Part shown: positions 32,019 through 40,874 of the stretch, piece by piece
Position numbering within the stretch: position 1 is the stretch's first letter
How the letters are laid out: each line of letters begins with the position of its first letter
Assembly: GCA_003818285.1 (NCBI GenBank)
Contig: RPRB01000009.1
Location: 1 to 64,000, forward strand
Origin: Myxococcaceae bacterium
GTDB lineage: Bacteria; Myxococcota; Myxococcia; Myxococcales; Myxococcaceae
Direction: 5' to 3'
DNA length: 64,000 nt
Program-made: the position numbers and the translations under genes
The notes under the pieces: generated by a model
Told to the model about the DNA's origin: nothing
The model's database searches: none
The model's input: the letters and a program-made list of their open reading frames with translations, nothing else

Positions 32019-32738
32019 ATGAACGTCCTGACCGTGTACCTCCGCATCTACGCCGACGCGTTCCGGCAGGCCGTGGCCGGCATCTGGAAGAACGCCTGGA
32101 CGCTGCTCCTCCCCATCGGCCTGCTGGAGGCGAACCAGCTGGCCAGCGAGCTAGTGATCGGCGCGCTGGGACGCATCGGGGGGTTCGTGGTGTGGATCGT
32201 CTGGGCCGCGGCGGCGAGCTGTTACCTGTACTTCCTCGGCGAGGTGGTGGCGAAGTCGCGGGTGAAGTTCGACGAGTTCGGCCGCAGCGTCGGGGCGTAC
32301 TTCTGGTCGGTGGCGAACCTGTTCTTCGTCTACTGGATCGCCTCGCTCCTCATCGAGCTGATGGCGCCTCCGGCACAGCGCGGGGTGTTCCTGCAGCTGC
32401 TCCAGCTCGCCGCGGTCATCCTGCTGAACGCCGCTCCCGAGGTCATCTACCAGCGTGGCAGCCGCGGCGGGCTGGAGACGGTGCAGCGATCCGTCCGCTT
32501 CCTCCAGGCGAACTGGATCGAGTGGGGCATTCCCAACCTCCTCATCCTCGCCGTCTGGTGGTTCGTCCCCCGCTACCCGCTGGCCTCGCTCGGCCTCCTG
32601 GGCACGATCATCACCGGCGTGGTCGAGGGGGCGCTCCTCCACCTGGTGATGGTCTTCCGCGGATACCTGTTCGCCGCGCTGGACGGTACGAGCCACCGGC
32701 AACGGATGTACCGCTATCGCTCGACCGGGGCGGTCTGA
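32019..32738 (+). CDS. Multi-pass membrane protein of unknown function
   Basis: The 239-residue protein has an N-terminal amphipathic segment and about five hydrophobic helices (for example FVVWIVWAAAASCYLYFLG, SVANLFFVYWIASLLIELM, WGIPNLLILAVWWFV). I do not recognise a family; it looks like DUF4013-type integral membrane proteins. It is divergent from the biotin carboxylase gene and convergent with ftsZ. No ribosome-binding site is evident before the ATG. The 145 bp between it and ftsZ hold only GC-rich sequence. Confidence 0.75.
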   Translation: MNVLTVYLRIYADAFRQAVAGIWKNAWTLLLPIGLLEANQLASELVIGALGRIGGFVVWIVWAAAASCYLYFLGEVVAKSRVKFDEFGRSVGAYFWSVANLFFVYWIASLLIELMAPPAQRGVFLQLLQLAAVILLNAAPEVIYQRGSRGGLETVQRSVRFLQANWIEWGIPNLLILAVWWFVPRYPLASLGLLGTIITGVVEGALLHLVMVFRGYLFAALDGTSHRQRMYRYRSTGAV

Positions 32739-32883
32739 GCGGCCGGGTCGGTCGGAGCCTCGCTGGCCGTCGCGGGCGATCCCGTCGCGCGGGCGACTTG
32801 ACCCGAGCGCGGGCCCCCCTCGCGCCGAGGCCTCCGCCGCGACCGGTCCGGTCCGTCCCCGCCGTGAGTCGCCGGGGGGCGGC

Positions 32884-34071
32884 CTAGAAGTCGCCCTGGC
32901 CCTGCCGGCGGAGGAAGGTGGGGATGTCGAACTGGTCCTCGTCCAGTGGGAGCGACGGCTCCTTCACCGGGCGGGTGGGGGCGAGCGGCCTCGGGTCGGG
33001 TGAGGTGGCCCGGGGCGCACGCACCGGGCCGAGCACCACCGGCTCGGCGGGGGCAGGGGCGGCCTGACGGGTCGGCACGTGCGTCGCGACTGGCGCAGCC
33101 CGCCGCACCTCGGCGCCGCGGTGCTGGAAGCCCGTGGCGATGATGGTGATCTTCACCTCGTCCGCGACGTTCTCGTCGATGAGGCTCCCGAAGATGATCT
33201 CCGCCTCCTCATCGGCGGCGTCGTGCACCAGGGTCAGCGCCTCGTTGACCTCCTGGAGCGTCATGTCCCGGCCGCCGGTGATGTTGATCAGGAGCCCCGT
33301 GGCGCCGTCGATCTGCACGTCCTCGAGCAGGGGAGAGCTGATCGCCTGCTGCATGGCGGCAACCGCACGCTTCTCACCCGAGGCCCGGCCGGTACCCATG
33401 AGCGCGTGGCCGCGGTCACTCATGATGGTCTTCACGTCGGCGAAGTCGACGTTGATGTACCCGTGGTACTGGATGAGGTCGCTGATGCCCTGCACCGCGT
33501 TGAGCAGCACCTCGTCGGCGAGCTTGAAGGTCTCGAGCAGCGGCATGGACTGACCGCTCAGCCCGAGCAGCCGCTGGTTGGGGATGGTGATCAGCGTGTC
33601 CACCGCAGCCTTGAGCTCGATCAGCCCCGCCTCGGCCTGCTTCCGCCGCTTGTTGCCCTCGAAATGGAAGGGCTTCGTCACCACGGCCACGGTGAGCGCC
33701 CCGAGCGAGCGGGCAACGTCGGCGATCACCGGGGCGGCACCGGTGCCCGTCCCGCCGCCCATCCCCGCGGTGACGAACACCATGTCCGCGCCCTCGAGCG
33801 CGTGGGCTATCTCGTCCTTGCTCTCCAGAGCCGCCTGTCGCCCGACCTCCGGATTGGCGCCTGCCCCCAGCCCCTTGGTCAGGGTCTCGCCGATCTGGAT
33901 CTTGGCCGCCGCGTGGCTCGCCGCCAGCGCCTGGATGTCGGTGTTGGCGGCGACGAAGTTCACCCGGTCGAGGGCGGCGGCGATCATCGTGTTGATCGCG
34001 TTGCAGCCCGCCCCACCCACGCCCACCACCCGGATCTTCGCGGTCTGCTTGCTCTGATCGAAGTTGTCCAT
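32884..34071 (-). CDS. ftsZ: Cell division GTPase FtsZ
   Basis: The 395-residue tubulin homologue has [15 protein letters not shown], the GTP-binding [12 protein letters not shown], the T7-loop region [15 protein letters not shown], and a C-terminal conserved peptide DIPTFLRRQ that binds FtsA. A Pro/Ala-rich linker of roughly 55 residues joins core and tail. It is the last gene of the dcw cluster. GAGGGCGA is its ribosome-binding site, downstream of the two-hairpin element at 34099-34166. An in-frame start 25 codons upstream is less likely. Confidence 0.98.
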   Translation of the reverse strand: MDNFDQSKQTAKIRVVGVGGAGCNAINTMIAAALDRVNFVAANTDIQALAASHAAAKIQIGETLTKGLGAGANPEVGRQAALESKDEIAHALEGADMVFVTAGMGGGTGTGAAPVIADVARSLGALTVAVVTKPFHFEGNKRRKQAEAGLIELKAAVDTLITIPNQRLLGLSGQSMPLLETFKLADEVLLNAVQGISDLIQYHGYINVDFADVKTIMSDRGHALMGTGRASGEKRAVAAMQQAISSPLLEDVQIDGATGLLINITGGRDMTLQEVNEALTLVHDAADEEAEIIFGSLIDENVADEVKITIIATGFQHRGAEVRRAAPVATHVPTRQAAPAPAEPVVLGPVRAPRATSPDPRPLAPTRPVKEPSLPLDEDQFDIPTFLRRQGQGDF

Positions 34072-34098
34072 TCGCCCTCGTCCGCGGCCTCGCGGCCT

Positions 34099-34166
34099 GA
34101 TCCGGGCATCATCGGCCCGGACCCCGCCCTCGCAAGTTTTCGACACACCCCTGTAGCGGGGCGTGT
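34099..34166 (-). promoter_or_regulatory. Two-hairpin element upstream of ftsZ (copy of the ftsQ element)
   Basis: Between the ftsA stop and ftsZ, the minus strand reads a hairpin (34166-34143; ACACGCCCC/GGGGTGTGT around CTACA with a G-T wobble), then GAAAACTTGCG, a GC-rich stretch, and a second hairpin CCGGGC/GCCCGG near 34119-34101. A closely similar 71-nt sequence fills the gap before ftsQ. TTGCGA and GATGAT, 16 bases apart, could be a promoter. The first hairpin sits 5 nt after the ftsA stop, so it may also end or protect the upstream mRNA. Confidence 0.6.
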
Positions 34167-34171
34167 TTCTT

Positions 34172-35404
34172 CTAGAAAATCTCCTCGAGCCACTCCCGCA
34201 TCCGGCCGCGAACCTTCCGGTAGACGTTGTCCTCGCGGATGCGGAACAGGCGCCGATCGGTGTGGCGGGCGCCGTAGACCACCAGCCCCACGCCGGTGGC
34301 GTACATCGGGCTCTTCACCACGTCGACCAGACCTCCGATACCCCGCGGCATCCCGCGGCGGACCGGCAGCCCGAGCACCTCCTCCGCCAGCTCGGGCATT
34401 CCGGCGAGCAGGGTGGAGCCGCCGGTGATCACCACCCCGCTGGCGAGCAGGTCCTCGAAGCCGCACTTCTGGATCTCCCGGTGCACGAGCTGGAAGATCT
34501 CCTCCACCCGTGGCTCGAGGATCTCGCAGAGGATCTGCCGCCCGATGACCCGGGGCTGCCGGCCGCCCACCGAGGGCACCTCGATGGTCTCGTCCTTTTC
34601 CACCATCGAGGCCATGGCGCAGCCGTAGCGCTGCTTGATGCGCTCGGCCTCGTGGGCCGGGGTGCGGAGCCCGATGGCGATGTCCGAGGTGAGATTGTTT
34701 CCACCCAGGGCGATGACCGCGGTGTGGGCGATGCTGCCGCCGGAGAAGATGGCGATGTCGGTGGTGCCACCGCCGATGTCCACCAGACAGACGCCGAGCT
34801 CCTTCTCGTCCTCGCCGAGCACCGCCTCGCTGGAGGCGAGGGGCTGGAGCACGATGTCCGCCACATTGAGCCCGGTGCGGTTGGCGCACTTGACGATGTT
34901 CTGCGCGCTCGACACCGCGCCGGTCACGATGTGGACCTTGGCCTCGAGCCGGACGCCGGACATCCCCAGCGGCTCCTTGATGCCGCCCTGGTCGTCGATG
35001 ATGAATTCCTGGGGCAGGACGTGGATGACCTCCCGGTCCATCGGGATGGCCACCGCCTTCGCCGCGTCGATGACCCGGGTGATGTCCGCCTCACGAACCT
35101 CCTTGTCCTTCACCGCCACGATGCCCTGGCTGTTGAAGCCCTTGATGTGGCCGCCGGCGATCCCGGTGTAGACGGTGGTGATCTCGCAGCCGGCCATCAG
35201 CTCGGCTTCCTCGACCGCGCGGCGGATCGAGGCCACCGTGGCCTCGATGTTCACCACCACGCCCTTGCGCAGCCCCTTCGAGGGGTGGCTGCCGATACCG
35301 ATGATGTCGATGCCGTTCTCGGTGAGTTCCCCGACGATGGCGCAGATCTTCGTCGTGCCGATGTCCAGGCCGACGACGATCTCCCCACCCCTCTGCTTGG
35401 CCAT
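34172..35404 (-). CDS. ftsA: Cell division protein FtsA
   Basis: The 410-residue actin-family ATPase begins with the phosphate-1 motif [17 protein letters not shown]. It has the SHI-type subdomain 1C, the phosphate-2 motif [15 protein letters not shown], the adenosine motif [13 protein letters not shown], and a C-terminal amphipathic helix ([12 protein letters not shown]) for membrane attachment. It tethers FtsZ to the membrane. An AAGGGA site precedes the ATG, 21 bp after ftsQ. Confidence 0.98.
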   Translation of the reverse strand: MAKQRGGEIVVGLDIGTTKICAIVGELTENGIDIIGIGSHPSKGLRKGVVVNIEATVASIRRAVEEAELMAGCEITTVYTGIAGGHIKGFNSQGIVAVKDKEVREADITRVIDAAKAVAIPMDREVIHVLPQEFIIDDQGGIKEPLGMSGVRLEAKVHIVTGAVSSAQNIVKCANRTGLNVADIVLQPLASSEAVLGEDEKELGVCLVDIGGGTTDIAIFSGGSIAHTAVIALGGNNLTSDIAIGLRTPAHEAERIKQRYGCAMASMVEKDETIEVPSVGGRQPRVIGRQILCEILEPRVEEIFQLVHREIQKCGFEDLLASGVVITGGSTLLAGMPELAEEVLGLPVRRGMPRGIGGLVDVVKSPMYATGVGLVVYGARHTDRRLFRIREDNVYRKVRGRMREWLEEIF

Positions 35405-35425
35405 GCGGCTTCCGTCCCTTCTCGC

Positions 35426-36244
35426 TCAATCGCGGGGCGCCGTGGCGCCGGGCTGGACCTTCACCGCGACCCAGCCAGGCCGGACGCGGTTCTCGAGGTG
35501 AATGGCGGCGGCGAGCAGACCGCGACGCTGCAACTCGTCGCGCACCCGCTGGAGCCGCTGGAGCTGGCCGTCGAGGCCGTCACGTCCGAGCACCACCCGG
35601 ACGCCGTCGGCGGTGACCAGCTCGAAGCTGGCCTCGCCGAGCTGGACCTCGGAGAGCCGCGGTCGCTCGAAGGTGCGCTGATAGCTCTCGGCCACGGCCA
35701 GCGCCTCGCGGAGGCGAGCCGCAGTGCCTGCCGGGTCCTTCTCCGCCCGCTCCCGGGTCAGCCCGGTGAGCAGCGGAAGGTCGAGCGGCTCGGCCCCCGA
35801 GACGCGCTTGAACGGCGCACCGTCCGCATCGACCACGTACAGCTCCCCGAGCGAGGCCAGGGCCACGGGGGCCCGCTCCTCCACCCGGAGCTGGAGAGTG
35901 TCGGGGAGGCTGCGGGTGACCTCCACGGCGCGGACCCAGGGATGGGCGCTCATCGCCTGGGCGATCGCCGAGGGGTCCAGCGACCAGAGGTTGGTCCCCG
36001 GGGCCACGCCGGCGAGGCGGAGGAGCTCGTTCTCGGTGGCGCGCCGGAGGCCCTGGACCTTCACCGTCCGGAGGGCGAACCGGGGCGAGCCGGAGGCCCA
36101 GGCGTCCAGCTGGAGGCCGACCCAGGCGAGGGAGGCGAGCACCCCGAGGAGGACCAGGCCGCGCAGGACCGTCCGGCCACGGGAGGCACGGGAAGCTGCG
36201 CCGTCGGCGCGGCGGCGCCGGTTCCTGGTGAGGACTCCGGACAT
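35426..36244 (-). CDS. ftsQ: Cell division protein FtsQ
   Basis: The 272-residue protein has a basic N-terminus, one transmembrane helix (about residues 28-46), then a POTRA domain (FALRTVKVQGLRRATENELLRLAGV) and a FtsQ/DivIB domain (HPWVRAVEVTRSLPDTLQLRVEERAPVAL). It links early and late division proteins outside the membrane. Its ATG abuts the second copy of the two-hairpin element (36247-36317), whose end GGATC may act as its ribosome-binding site. Confidence 0.95.
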   Translation of the reverse strand: MSGVLTRNRRRRADGAASRASRGRTVLRGLVLLGVLASLAWVGLQLDAWASGSPRFALRTVKVQGLRRATENELLRLAGVAPGTNLWSLDPSAIAQAMSAHPWVRAVEVTRSLPDTLQLRVEERAPVALASLGELYVVDADGAPFKRVSGAEPLDLPLLTGLTRERAEKDPAGTAARLREALAVAESYQRTFERPRLSEVQLGEASFELVTADGVRVVLGRDGLDGQLQRLQRVRDELQRRGLLAAAIHLENRVRPGWVAVKVQPGATAPRD

Positions 36245-36246
36245 CT

Positions 36247-36317
36247 GATCCGGTGCATGCTCGGCCCGGTTCAGCCCCCGCGCCAGTTTTCGGCCACAGC
36301 CCTGTAGAGGGCCGTGG
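36247..36317 (-). promoter_or_regulatory. Two-hairpin element upstream of ftsQ (copy of the ftsZ element)
   Basis: The minus strand reads CCACGGCCCT/AGGGCTGTGG around a CTAC loop (36317-36294), then CCGAAAACTGGCG, a GC-rich stretch, and an imperfect CCGG...CCGG hairpin ending in CCGGATC. Spacing, loop bases and the GAAAACT-GCG core match the ftsZ-upstream copy; about three quarters of positions agree by eye. It lies 8 nt after the ddl stop and runs up to the ftsQ start. Confidence 0.6.
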
Positions 36318-36325
36318 CGACCCCG

Positions 36326-37246
36326 TCAGGCCTGGAGCGCGGCTCCGAGGAGGATGCGCTCGCAGAGCTGCGGATAGTCGATGCCCTGCCCCGCGGCGAT
36401 CTTCGGCAAGAGGCTGGTGGGGGTCATCCCCGGGATGGTGTTGAGCTCCAGGAGCTGCACCCCGCCCTCGGGGGTCACGATGACGTCGGAGCGGGTCGCA
36501 CCCCGGCACCCCAGCGCCCGGTGCGCGGCCAGGCAGACCTCGTTCACCCGGGCGTACTCGTCCGGCGGGAGCGGCGCGGGGAAGAGGTACTTCGTGCCGC
36601 TGCCCGCCTGGTACTTCGCCTCGTAGTCGTAGAATTCGTGGGCGGGGACGATCTCGATGGCGCCGAGCGAGGCGTCGTCCAGCACCGCCCCCTGCACCTC
36701 GCGGCCCTTGACGAACTGCTCGACCAGGATCGACCCCGCGAGCTTCGCCGCGTCCTCCACCGCCGCGGCGTACGCGTCCTCCGTCCTGACGATGTGTACC
36801 CCGACGCTCGAGCCCTCGCGCGAGGGCTTCACCACCACCGGGAAGGGGAACGGCAGCGACTCCAGCCCGGACAGGGCGTGCTCGGCGCTGTCGAAGGCGC
36901 GGTAGGGCGGAGTGGGGATCTCGTGGGCGAGGAACACCTGCTTGGCGAAGACCTTCTCCATCCCCACCGACGAGGCGAGCACCCCCGAGCCGGTGTAGGG
37001 GATGAACATCGACTCCAGCAAGCCCTGGATGCAGCCGTCCTCGCCGTAGCGGCCGTGCAGCGCGATGAAGGCCACCTCGACGCGCTCCACGCGGAGCCGC
37101 TCGGCCACGTCCTTCTGCACGTCGATCTCCACCACGTCGTAGCCGAGCCCCCGGAGCGCGGCCGAGACGCCGGCGCCGGTGCGGAAGCTGACCTCCCGCT
37201 CCACGGAGAGCCCACCCATGAGCACGCCGATCCGTCTGTCCTTCAT
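36326..37246 (-). CDS. ddl: D-alanine-D-alanine ligase
   Basis: The 306-residue ATP-grasp enzyme makes the D-Ala-D-Ala dipeptide for MurF. It has IGVLMGGLSVEREVS, FIALHGRYGEDG, PFPVVVKPSREGSSVGV and VQLLELNTIPGMTPTSL with the metal-binding and specificity residues. The ATG lies in an ATGA overlap with murB. Confidence 0.96.
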   Translation of the reverse strand: MKDRRIGVLMGGLSVEREVSFRTGAGVSAALRGLGYDVVEIDVQKDVAERLRVERVEVAFIALHGRYGEDGCIQGLLESMFIPYTGSGVLASSVGMEKVFAKQVFLAHEIPTPPYRAFDSAEHALSGLESLPFPFPVVVKPSREGSSVGVHIVRTEDAYAAAVEDAAKLAGSILVEQFVKGREVQGAVLDDASLGAIEIVPAHEFYDYEAKYQAGSGTKYLFPAPLPPDEYARVNEVCLAAHRALGCRGATRSDVIVTPEGGVQLLELNTIPGMTPTSLLPKIAAGQGIDYPQLCERILLGAALQA

Positions 37247-38175
37247 GCGAAGACTCCCACCCGCTTGACCTCCGGGACGAGCATCACGCCCGTCGCCTCG
37301 CGCACCCGCTCCTGCGCGCGCTCGATAAGCCCCACCGCGTCGGCGGCCCGGGCCCCGCCGAGGTTGACGATCCAGTTGGCGTGCAGCGTGGAGATCTGCG
37401 CCCCGCCCAGCGTGGCGCCCTTGAGGCCCACCGAGTCGATGAGGCGGCCGGCGTGGTCCCCGGGCGGGTTCTGGAAGACGCTGCCGCAGTTGGGCTGGCT
37501 GAGCGGCTGGGTTCGCTTCCGGTAGCCGAGGTCCGCCTCCATCGCGGCGCGCGAGGCCTCCAGGTCCCCGTCGAGGAGACGGAAGCGGGCGCGGGTGATG
37601 ATCGCCCCGCGGGGCAGCTCGGTGAACCGGTAACGGATGCGGAGGGCGCTCCGGGGCACCCAGCCAAGACCGTCCGGCGTGGCCAGCTCCACCGCCTCGA
37701 GGACCCGCTCACACTCGCCATGCTTGGTGCCGGCGTTCATCGCCACGGCGCCCCCGATGGTCCCGGGGATGCCGGCGAGGAACTCGGCGCCCACCCAGCC
37801 CCGGGCGCGCATGAGGTTGGTGAGCCGGACGATGGCCGCGCCGGCCCCGAGCGTCACCAGGCCGCCGCCGGAGTCGAGCGGCTGGACCTCCTCGGCGAAG
37901 AGGTCGGCCGGAAGCTTGAGGGTGACGCCGGGGATGCCGAGATCGCCCACCAGGGTGTTCGCGCCGCCGCCGAGGACGTGGACCGGGACTCCTCCGGCGC
38001 TCGCCCGGGCGAGGATCGAGACCAGCGCCCCCGCCGTACGCGGCCGGACCAGCAGCTCGGCCGGACCACCGACGCGCAGGCTGGTCCAGGGGGCGAGCGA
38101 CTCGCCGGGGCTCGCGTCCGCGGCGAGACCGGTGACCAGCCCGGTGCTGGCCGGCGGGGTGGAAGGCGCGATCAA
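37243..38175 (-). CDS. murB: UDP-N-acetylenolpyruvoylglucosamine reductase MurB
   Basis: The 310-residue flavoenzyme (type IIa-like) makes UDP-MurNAc. It has the FAD-binding VHVLGGGANTLVGD, the core EFLAGIPGTIGGAVAMNAG, YRFTELP, and NCGSVFQNP with the catalytic Ser. No ATG fits; TTG at 38175, with AGAGGG five bases upstream, gives the expected length. It is the first gene of the second dcw block, so its own promoter should lie in 38176-38340, a gap also serving the divergent DUF1304 gene. Confidence 0.93.
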   Translation of the reverse strand: MIAPSTPPASTGLVTGLAADASPGESLAPWTSLRVGGPAELLVRPRTAGALVSILARASAGGVPVHVLGGGANTLVGDLGIPGVTLKLPADLFAEEVQPLDSGGGLVTLGAGAAIVRLTNLMRARGWVGAEFLAGIPGTIGGAVAMNAGTKHGECERVLEAVELATPDGLGWVPRSALRIRYRFTELPRGAIITRARFRLLDGDLEASRAAMEADLGYRKRTQPLSQPNCGSVFQNPPGDHAGRLIDSVGLKGATLGGAQISTLHANWIVNLGGARAADAVGLIERAQERVREATGVMLVPEVKRVGVFA

Positions 38176-38340
38176 GTGCCCTCTGTGAGAATCAGATGAA
38201 TGCGTCCGGCGCAAGTCCCCCGCACCAGGGGGAGGCCCGAGGAGCGGCGCAGGGGCGCCGCGCGTCCAGGCTCTCTCCTCGACCGGGCGACGAACGGTTC
38301 TCCTGGACGGGTGGGCCGGGGTGCGACGAGCATCGCCGCC

Positions 38341-38700
38341 GTGACCCTCCTCCGGAACGTGCTGGTGGCGTGCGTCGCGCTCGAGCACCTGGGATTCCTC
38401 GTGCTGGAGATGTTCCTGTTCAAGAGCCCTGCCGGCCGGCGCATCTTCCGGACCACGCCCGAGTTCGCGGCGGAGGCCGCGCCTCTGGCGGCGAACCAGG
38501 GGCTCTACAACGGGTTCCTCGCCGCCGGGCTCGTCTGGAGTCTCGTCGCGCCCGAACCACTGGCCGCCCCCCTGCGGCTCTTCTTCCTCGCCTGCGTCCT
38601 GGTCGCCGCGGTCTTCGGGGCAGCGACGGTGTCGCGGCGCATCCTCCTCATCCAGGGGCTTCCCGCGGCGCTGGCGCTCGTCCTCACCCTGGCCGCATGA
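38341..38700 (+). CDS. DUF1304 family membrane protein
   Basis: The 119-residue protein has four hydrophobic segments and the family motifs ALEHLGFLVLEMFLFKSPAGR and LAANQGLYNGFLAAGL. DUF1304 proteins have no known biochemical role. It starts at GTG and is convergent, 1 bp apart, with the LysR gene. The 165 bp upstream (shared with murB) contain an 8-bp inverted repeat (38263-38270 and 38302-38309), otherwise nothing clear. Confidence 0.88.
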   Translation: MTLLRNVLVACVALEHLGFLVLEMFLFKSPAGRRIFRTTPEFAAEAAPLAANQGLYNGFLAAGLVWSLVAPEPLAAPLRLFFLACVLVAAVFGAATVSRRILLIQGLPAALALVLTLAA

Positions 38701-38701
38701 G

Positions 38702-39634
38702 TCACGCCTCGGACGCCTCCCGCCGCCCGGTCTCCCGCAGCCACGCCGCGAGCGCGCGCGCGCCGGGGCTGAGCGGCGTGCCTCGCCGGGGCAGGACCAG
38801 CCAGTAGCTCGGGCCGAGCCGGACGCGGGCGGGGAACGGCTGGACCAGCGCGCCGCTCCTCAGGAGCGCCGCGGCGAGCCGGCGGCGGGTGAGCGCGACG
38901 CCCTGCCCCGAGCGGGCGGCCTGCAGCACCAGCCCTCCATCGGCGAGCCGCGGACCGCGGTGGCCCCACGCCGGACGCCCGAGCCCGGAAGCCTCCAGCC
39001 ACTCCTGCCAGGAAAGGCGTGGGTCCTCGTCGTGGAGCAGCGTCACCCGGGCGAGGTCGTCCGGCGTCCGGAGCCGGGAGGCGACGGAGGGAGCGCAGAC
39101 CACCACCGCCTCGTCGCTCATCAGGGCCTCCGCGCGCACCCCTGCCCAGGGGCCCCGGCCGAGGCGGAGCGCGAGCTCGGGCCCCCCGGGGCGGCCGAGG
39201 GGGACGAGCTCCCGGCTCTCGCTGACCCAGACCTCGATGCCGGGGTTCCGGGCCCGGAACGCCGCCAGGCGCGGAACGAGCCAGAGCGAGGCCACCGAGC
39301 CGGTGGTCGTCAGCCGGACCAGTCGGGGCATGTCCGGCCCGGTCGCCCGGAGCACCTCGGTGCTTCGCTCGACGAGGTCGAGGGCCGAGGCGACCGCCAC
39401 CGCGAACCGGGCCGCCTCCGAGGTCGGCGCCAGCCTCCCGCCCCCTCTCTCGAACAGAGGCATGCCCAGCCATCGCTCGAGCAGCGCCACCTGCTTGCTG
39501 ATGGCCCCGTGGGTGACCCCGAGCTCGGCGGCAGCGGCGACGGTGGAACCCAGCCGCGCACAGGACTCGAAGGCGCGCAGTGCGTTGAGCGGGGGCAACG
39601 CCCTCCGACTGCCCGAGCTGTGAGAAGAGCTCAC
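38702..39634 (-). CDS. LysR-family transcriptional regulator (GcvA-like)
   Basis: The 310-residue protein has an N-terminal winged HTH (LPPLNALRAFESCARLGSTV, THGAISKQVALLERWLG) and a C-terminal two-lobe effector domain. The LPPLNALRAFE start is typical of the GcvA group. GTG 39634 is chosen because it gives family length; an in-frame ATG at 39691 would add 19 odd residues. A perfect palindrome overlaps this start. It is divergent from a nitroreductase-LysE pair, its probable target. Confidence 0.9.
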   Translation of the reverse strand: MSSSHSSGSRRALPPLNALRAFESCARLGSTVAAAAELGVTHGAISKQVALLERWLGMPLFERGGGRLAPTSEAARFAVAVASALDLVERSTEVLRATGPDMPRLVRLTTTGSVASLWLVPRLAAFRARNPGIEVWVSESRELVPLGRPGGPELALRLGRGPWAGVRAEALMSDEAVVVCAPSVASRLRTPDDLARVTLLHDEDPRLSWQEWLEASGLGRPAWGHRGPRLADGGLVLQAARSGQGVALTRRRLAAALLRSGALVQPFPARVRLGPSYWLVLPRRGTPLSPGARALAAWLRETGRREASEA

Positions 39635-39636
39635 AG
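39618..39636. promoter_or_regulatory. Palindromic operator at the LysR/nitroreductase junction
   Basis: CTGTGAG (39618-39624), a 5-bp spacer, and CTCACAG (39630-39636) form a perfect 7-bp inverted repeat containing T-N11-A-type symmetry of LysR sites. It overlaps the LysR start codon and lies about 55 bp before the nitroreductase ATG. Autoregulation plus control of the divergent genes is the simplest reading. Confidence 0.55.
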
Positions 39637-39689
39637 GCTGAGAGGATGACGCCCTGGCGGCGACGATGTCCACAGCGCAGAGAAGGAAC

Positions 39690-40241
39690 ATGTCTCCTGC
39701 GCCCCCACTCCTGCACGCCATCCTCCAGAGACGTAGCCGCGAGCGGTTCGACCCGGTCCGCCCGCTCCCCGAGCCTCATCTCCTCTCCCTCCTCGAGGCC
39801 GCGCGCCTCGCGCCCTCCAGCTACAACCTCCAGCCCTGGCGCTTCCTCTGGACGATGCGCGGAGATCCCGACTTCGCGGAGGTGCTCCGCGCGCTCGACC
39901 CGGGGAACGCTTCGTGGGCGGGCGACGCCTCGGCGCTGGTGATCGGAACCTTCACCCGCGCCGGCCGCCGTGGCCGTCCCAACCGCTGGGCCGAGCACGA
40001 TCTGGGCATGGCCACCGCACAGCTCGTCCTCCAGGCCGTGGCCTCGGGGCTCGGGGCGCATCCGATGGCCGGCTTCGACGCCGAGCGGCTCCGCGCCTCG
40101 CTGCGCATCCCTTCGGACCTCGAGCCGATGACGGTGACCGCGATCGGCTGGCCCGTCGACGAGTCGCTTCCACCGCGCGAGCGCCTTCCCCTGGAGCGAA
40201 TCACATCCCGGGGAAGGTGGCCCTCCGGGGAGGAGCGCTGA
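39690..40241 (+). CDS. Nitroreductase-family flavoprotein
   Basis: The 183-residue protein has the FMN-binding start RRSRERFDP, ARLAPSSYNLQPWRF, and the late motif GLGAHPMAGFDAERLRASL of nitroreductases. It likely reduces nitro or quinone compounds with NAD(P)H. ATG 39690 follows AGAAGGAAC, a little close; an in-frame ATG at 39666 is the alternative. It shares one base with the LysE gene start, and both are divergent from the LysR gene. Confidence 0.88.
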   Translation: MSPAPPLLHAILQRRSRERFDPVRPLPEPHLLSLLEAARLAPSSYNLQPWRFLWTMRGDPDFAEVLRALDPGNASWAGDASALVIGTFTRAGRRGRPNRWAEHDLGMATAQLVLQAVASGLGAHPMAGFDAERLRASLRIPSDLEPMTVTAIGWPVDESLPPRERLPLERITSRGRWPSGEER

Positions 40242-40855
40242 TGGATCTCGCGCGCTGGCTCGGGTTCCTCGGGCTGTCGACGGCCGCGGTGCTGACGCCT
40301 GGTCCCACGCTCCTGGCCATCGTCGGTCACGCGGCCGGCTCCGGGTTCCGGGCGACGATCCCGGTGGTGCTCGGCAACGCGCTGGGCATCGCAGTGCTGA
40401 TGGGCATCTCCATCGCCGGGGTCGCGGGCGCGCTCCTCCGAGCGCCCGGGCTCCTGGTGGTGCTGCAGCTCGCCGGAGCCGGCTACCTCGCCTGGCACGG
40501 TGCCCGGATGTGGTGGCAGCGGGACATCCCGGTCCAGGTCGCGAGCGAACGCACCGCCGCCGGCCCGCTGTGGCGTGGCTTCCTCCTGGTCTGGTCCAAC
40601 CCGAAAGCGCTGCTCTTCTTCGGCGCGGTCCTTCCGCAGTTCCTCCGCACCGAAAGCTCCCTCGCACTCCAGTTCCTGGCGCTCGCGGCCACCTTCGTAG
40701 TTCTCGAGCTCGGGGTCACCACCCTGGCCGCCGCGGCCGCCGGACGCCTGGTGAACGCCGGCCCGAGCCGAGCGCTGGCCCGGCTCCGGGCCACGGGAGG
40801 CCTGCTGGTCACCGGCACCGCGGTGTTCCTCGCGGTCACGGCGCTCCGCTCGTAG
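40241..40855 (+). CDS. LysE/RhtB-family exporter
   Basis: The 204-residue protein has the LysE pattern: about six transmembrane helices, the early GLSTAAVLTPGPTLLAIVGHAAGSG motif, and FLLVWSNPKALLFFGAVLPQF. The family exports amino acids or small metabolites. A GGGGAGGAG site precedes the ATG, which overlaps the nitroreductase stop. With the LysR gene it forms a regulator/enzyme/exporter set. Confidence 0.92.
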   Translation: MDLARWLGFLGLSTAAVLTPGPTLLAIVGHAAGSGFRATIPVVLGNALGIAVLMGISIAGVAGALLRAPGLLVVLQLAGAGYLAWHGARMWWQRDIPVQVASERTAAGPLWRGFLLVWSNPKALLFFGAVLPQFLRTESSLALQFLALAATFVVLELGVTTLAAAAAGRLVNAGPSRALARLRATGGLLVTGTAVFLAVTALRS

Positions 40856-40874
40856 GTCGCCACCCGCCGGGCCT

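Noticed and set aside
32739-32883. Bidirectional terminator between the membrane-protein gene and ftsZ
   Set aside because: The gap is GC-rich with several partial palindromes, but none forms a clean stem with a T-tract on either strand.
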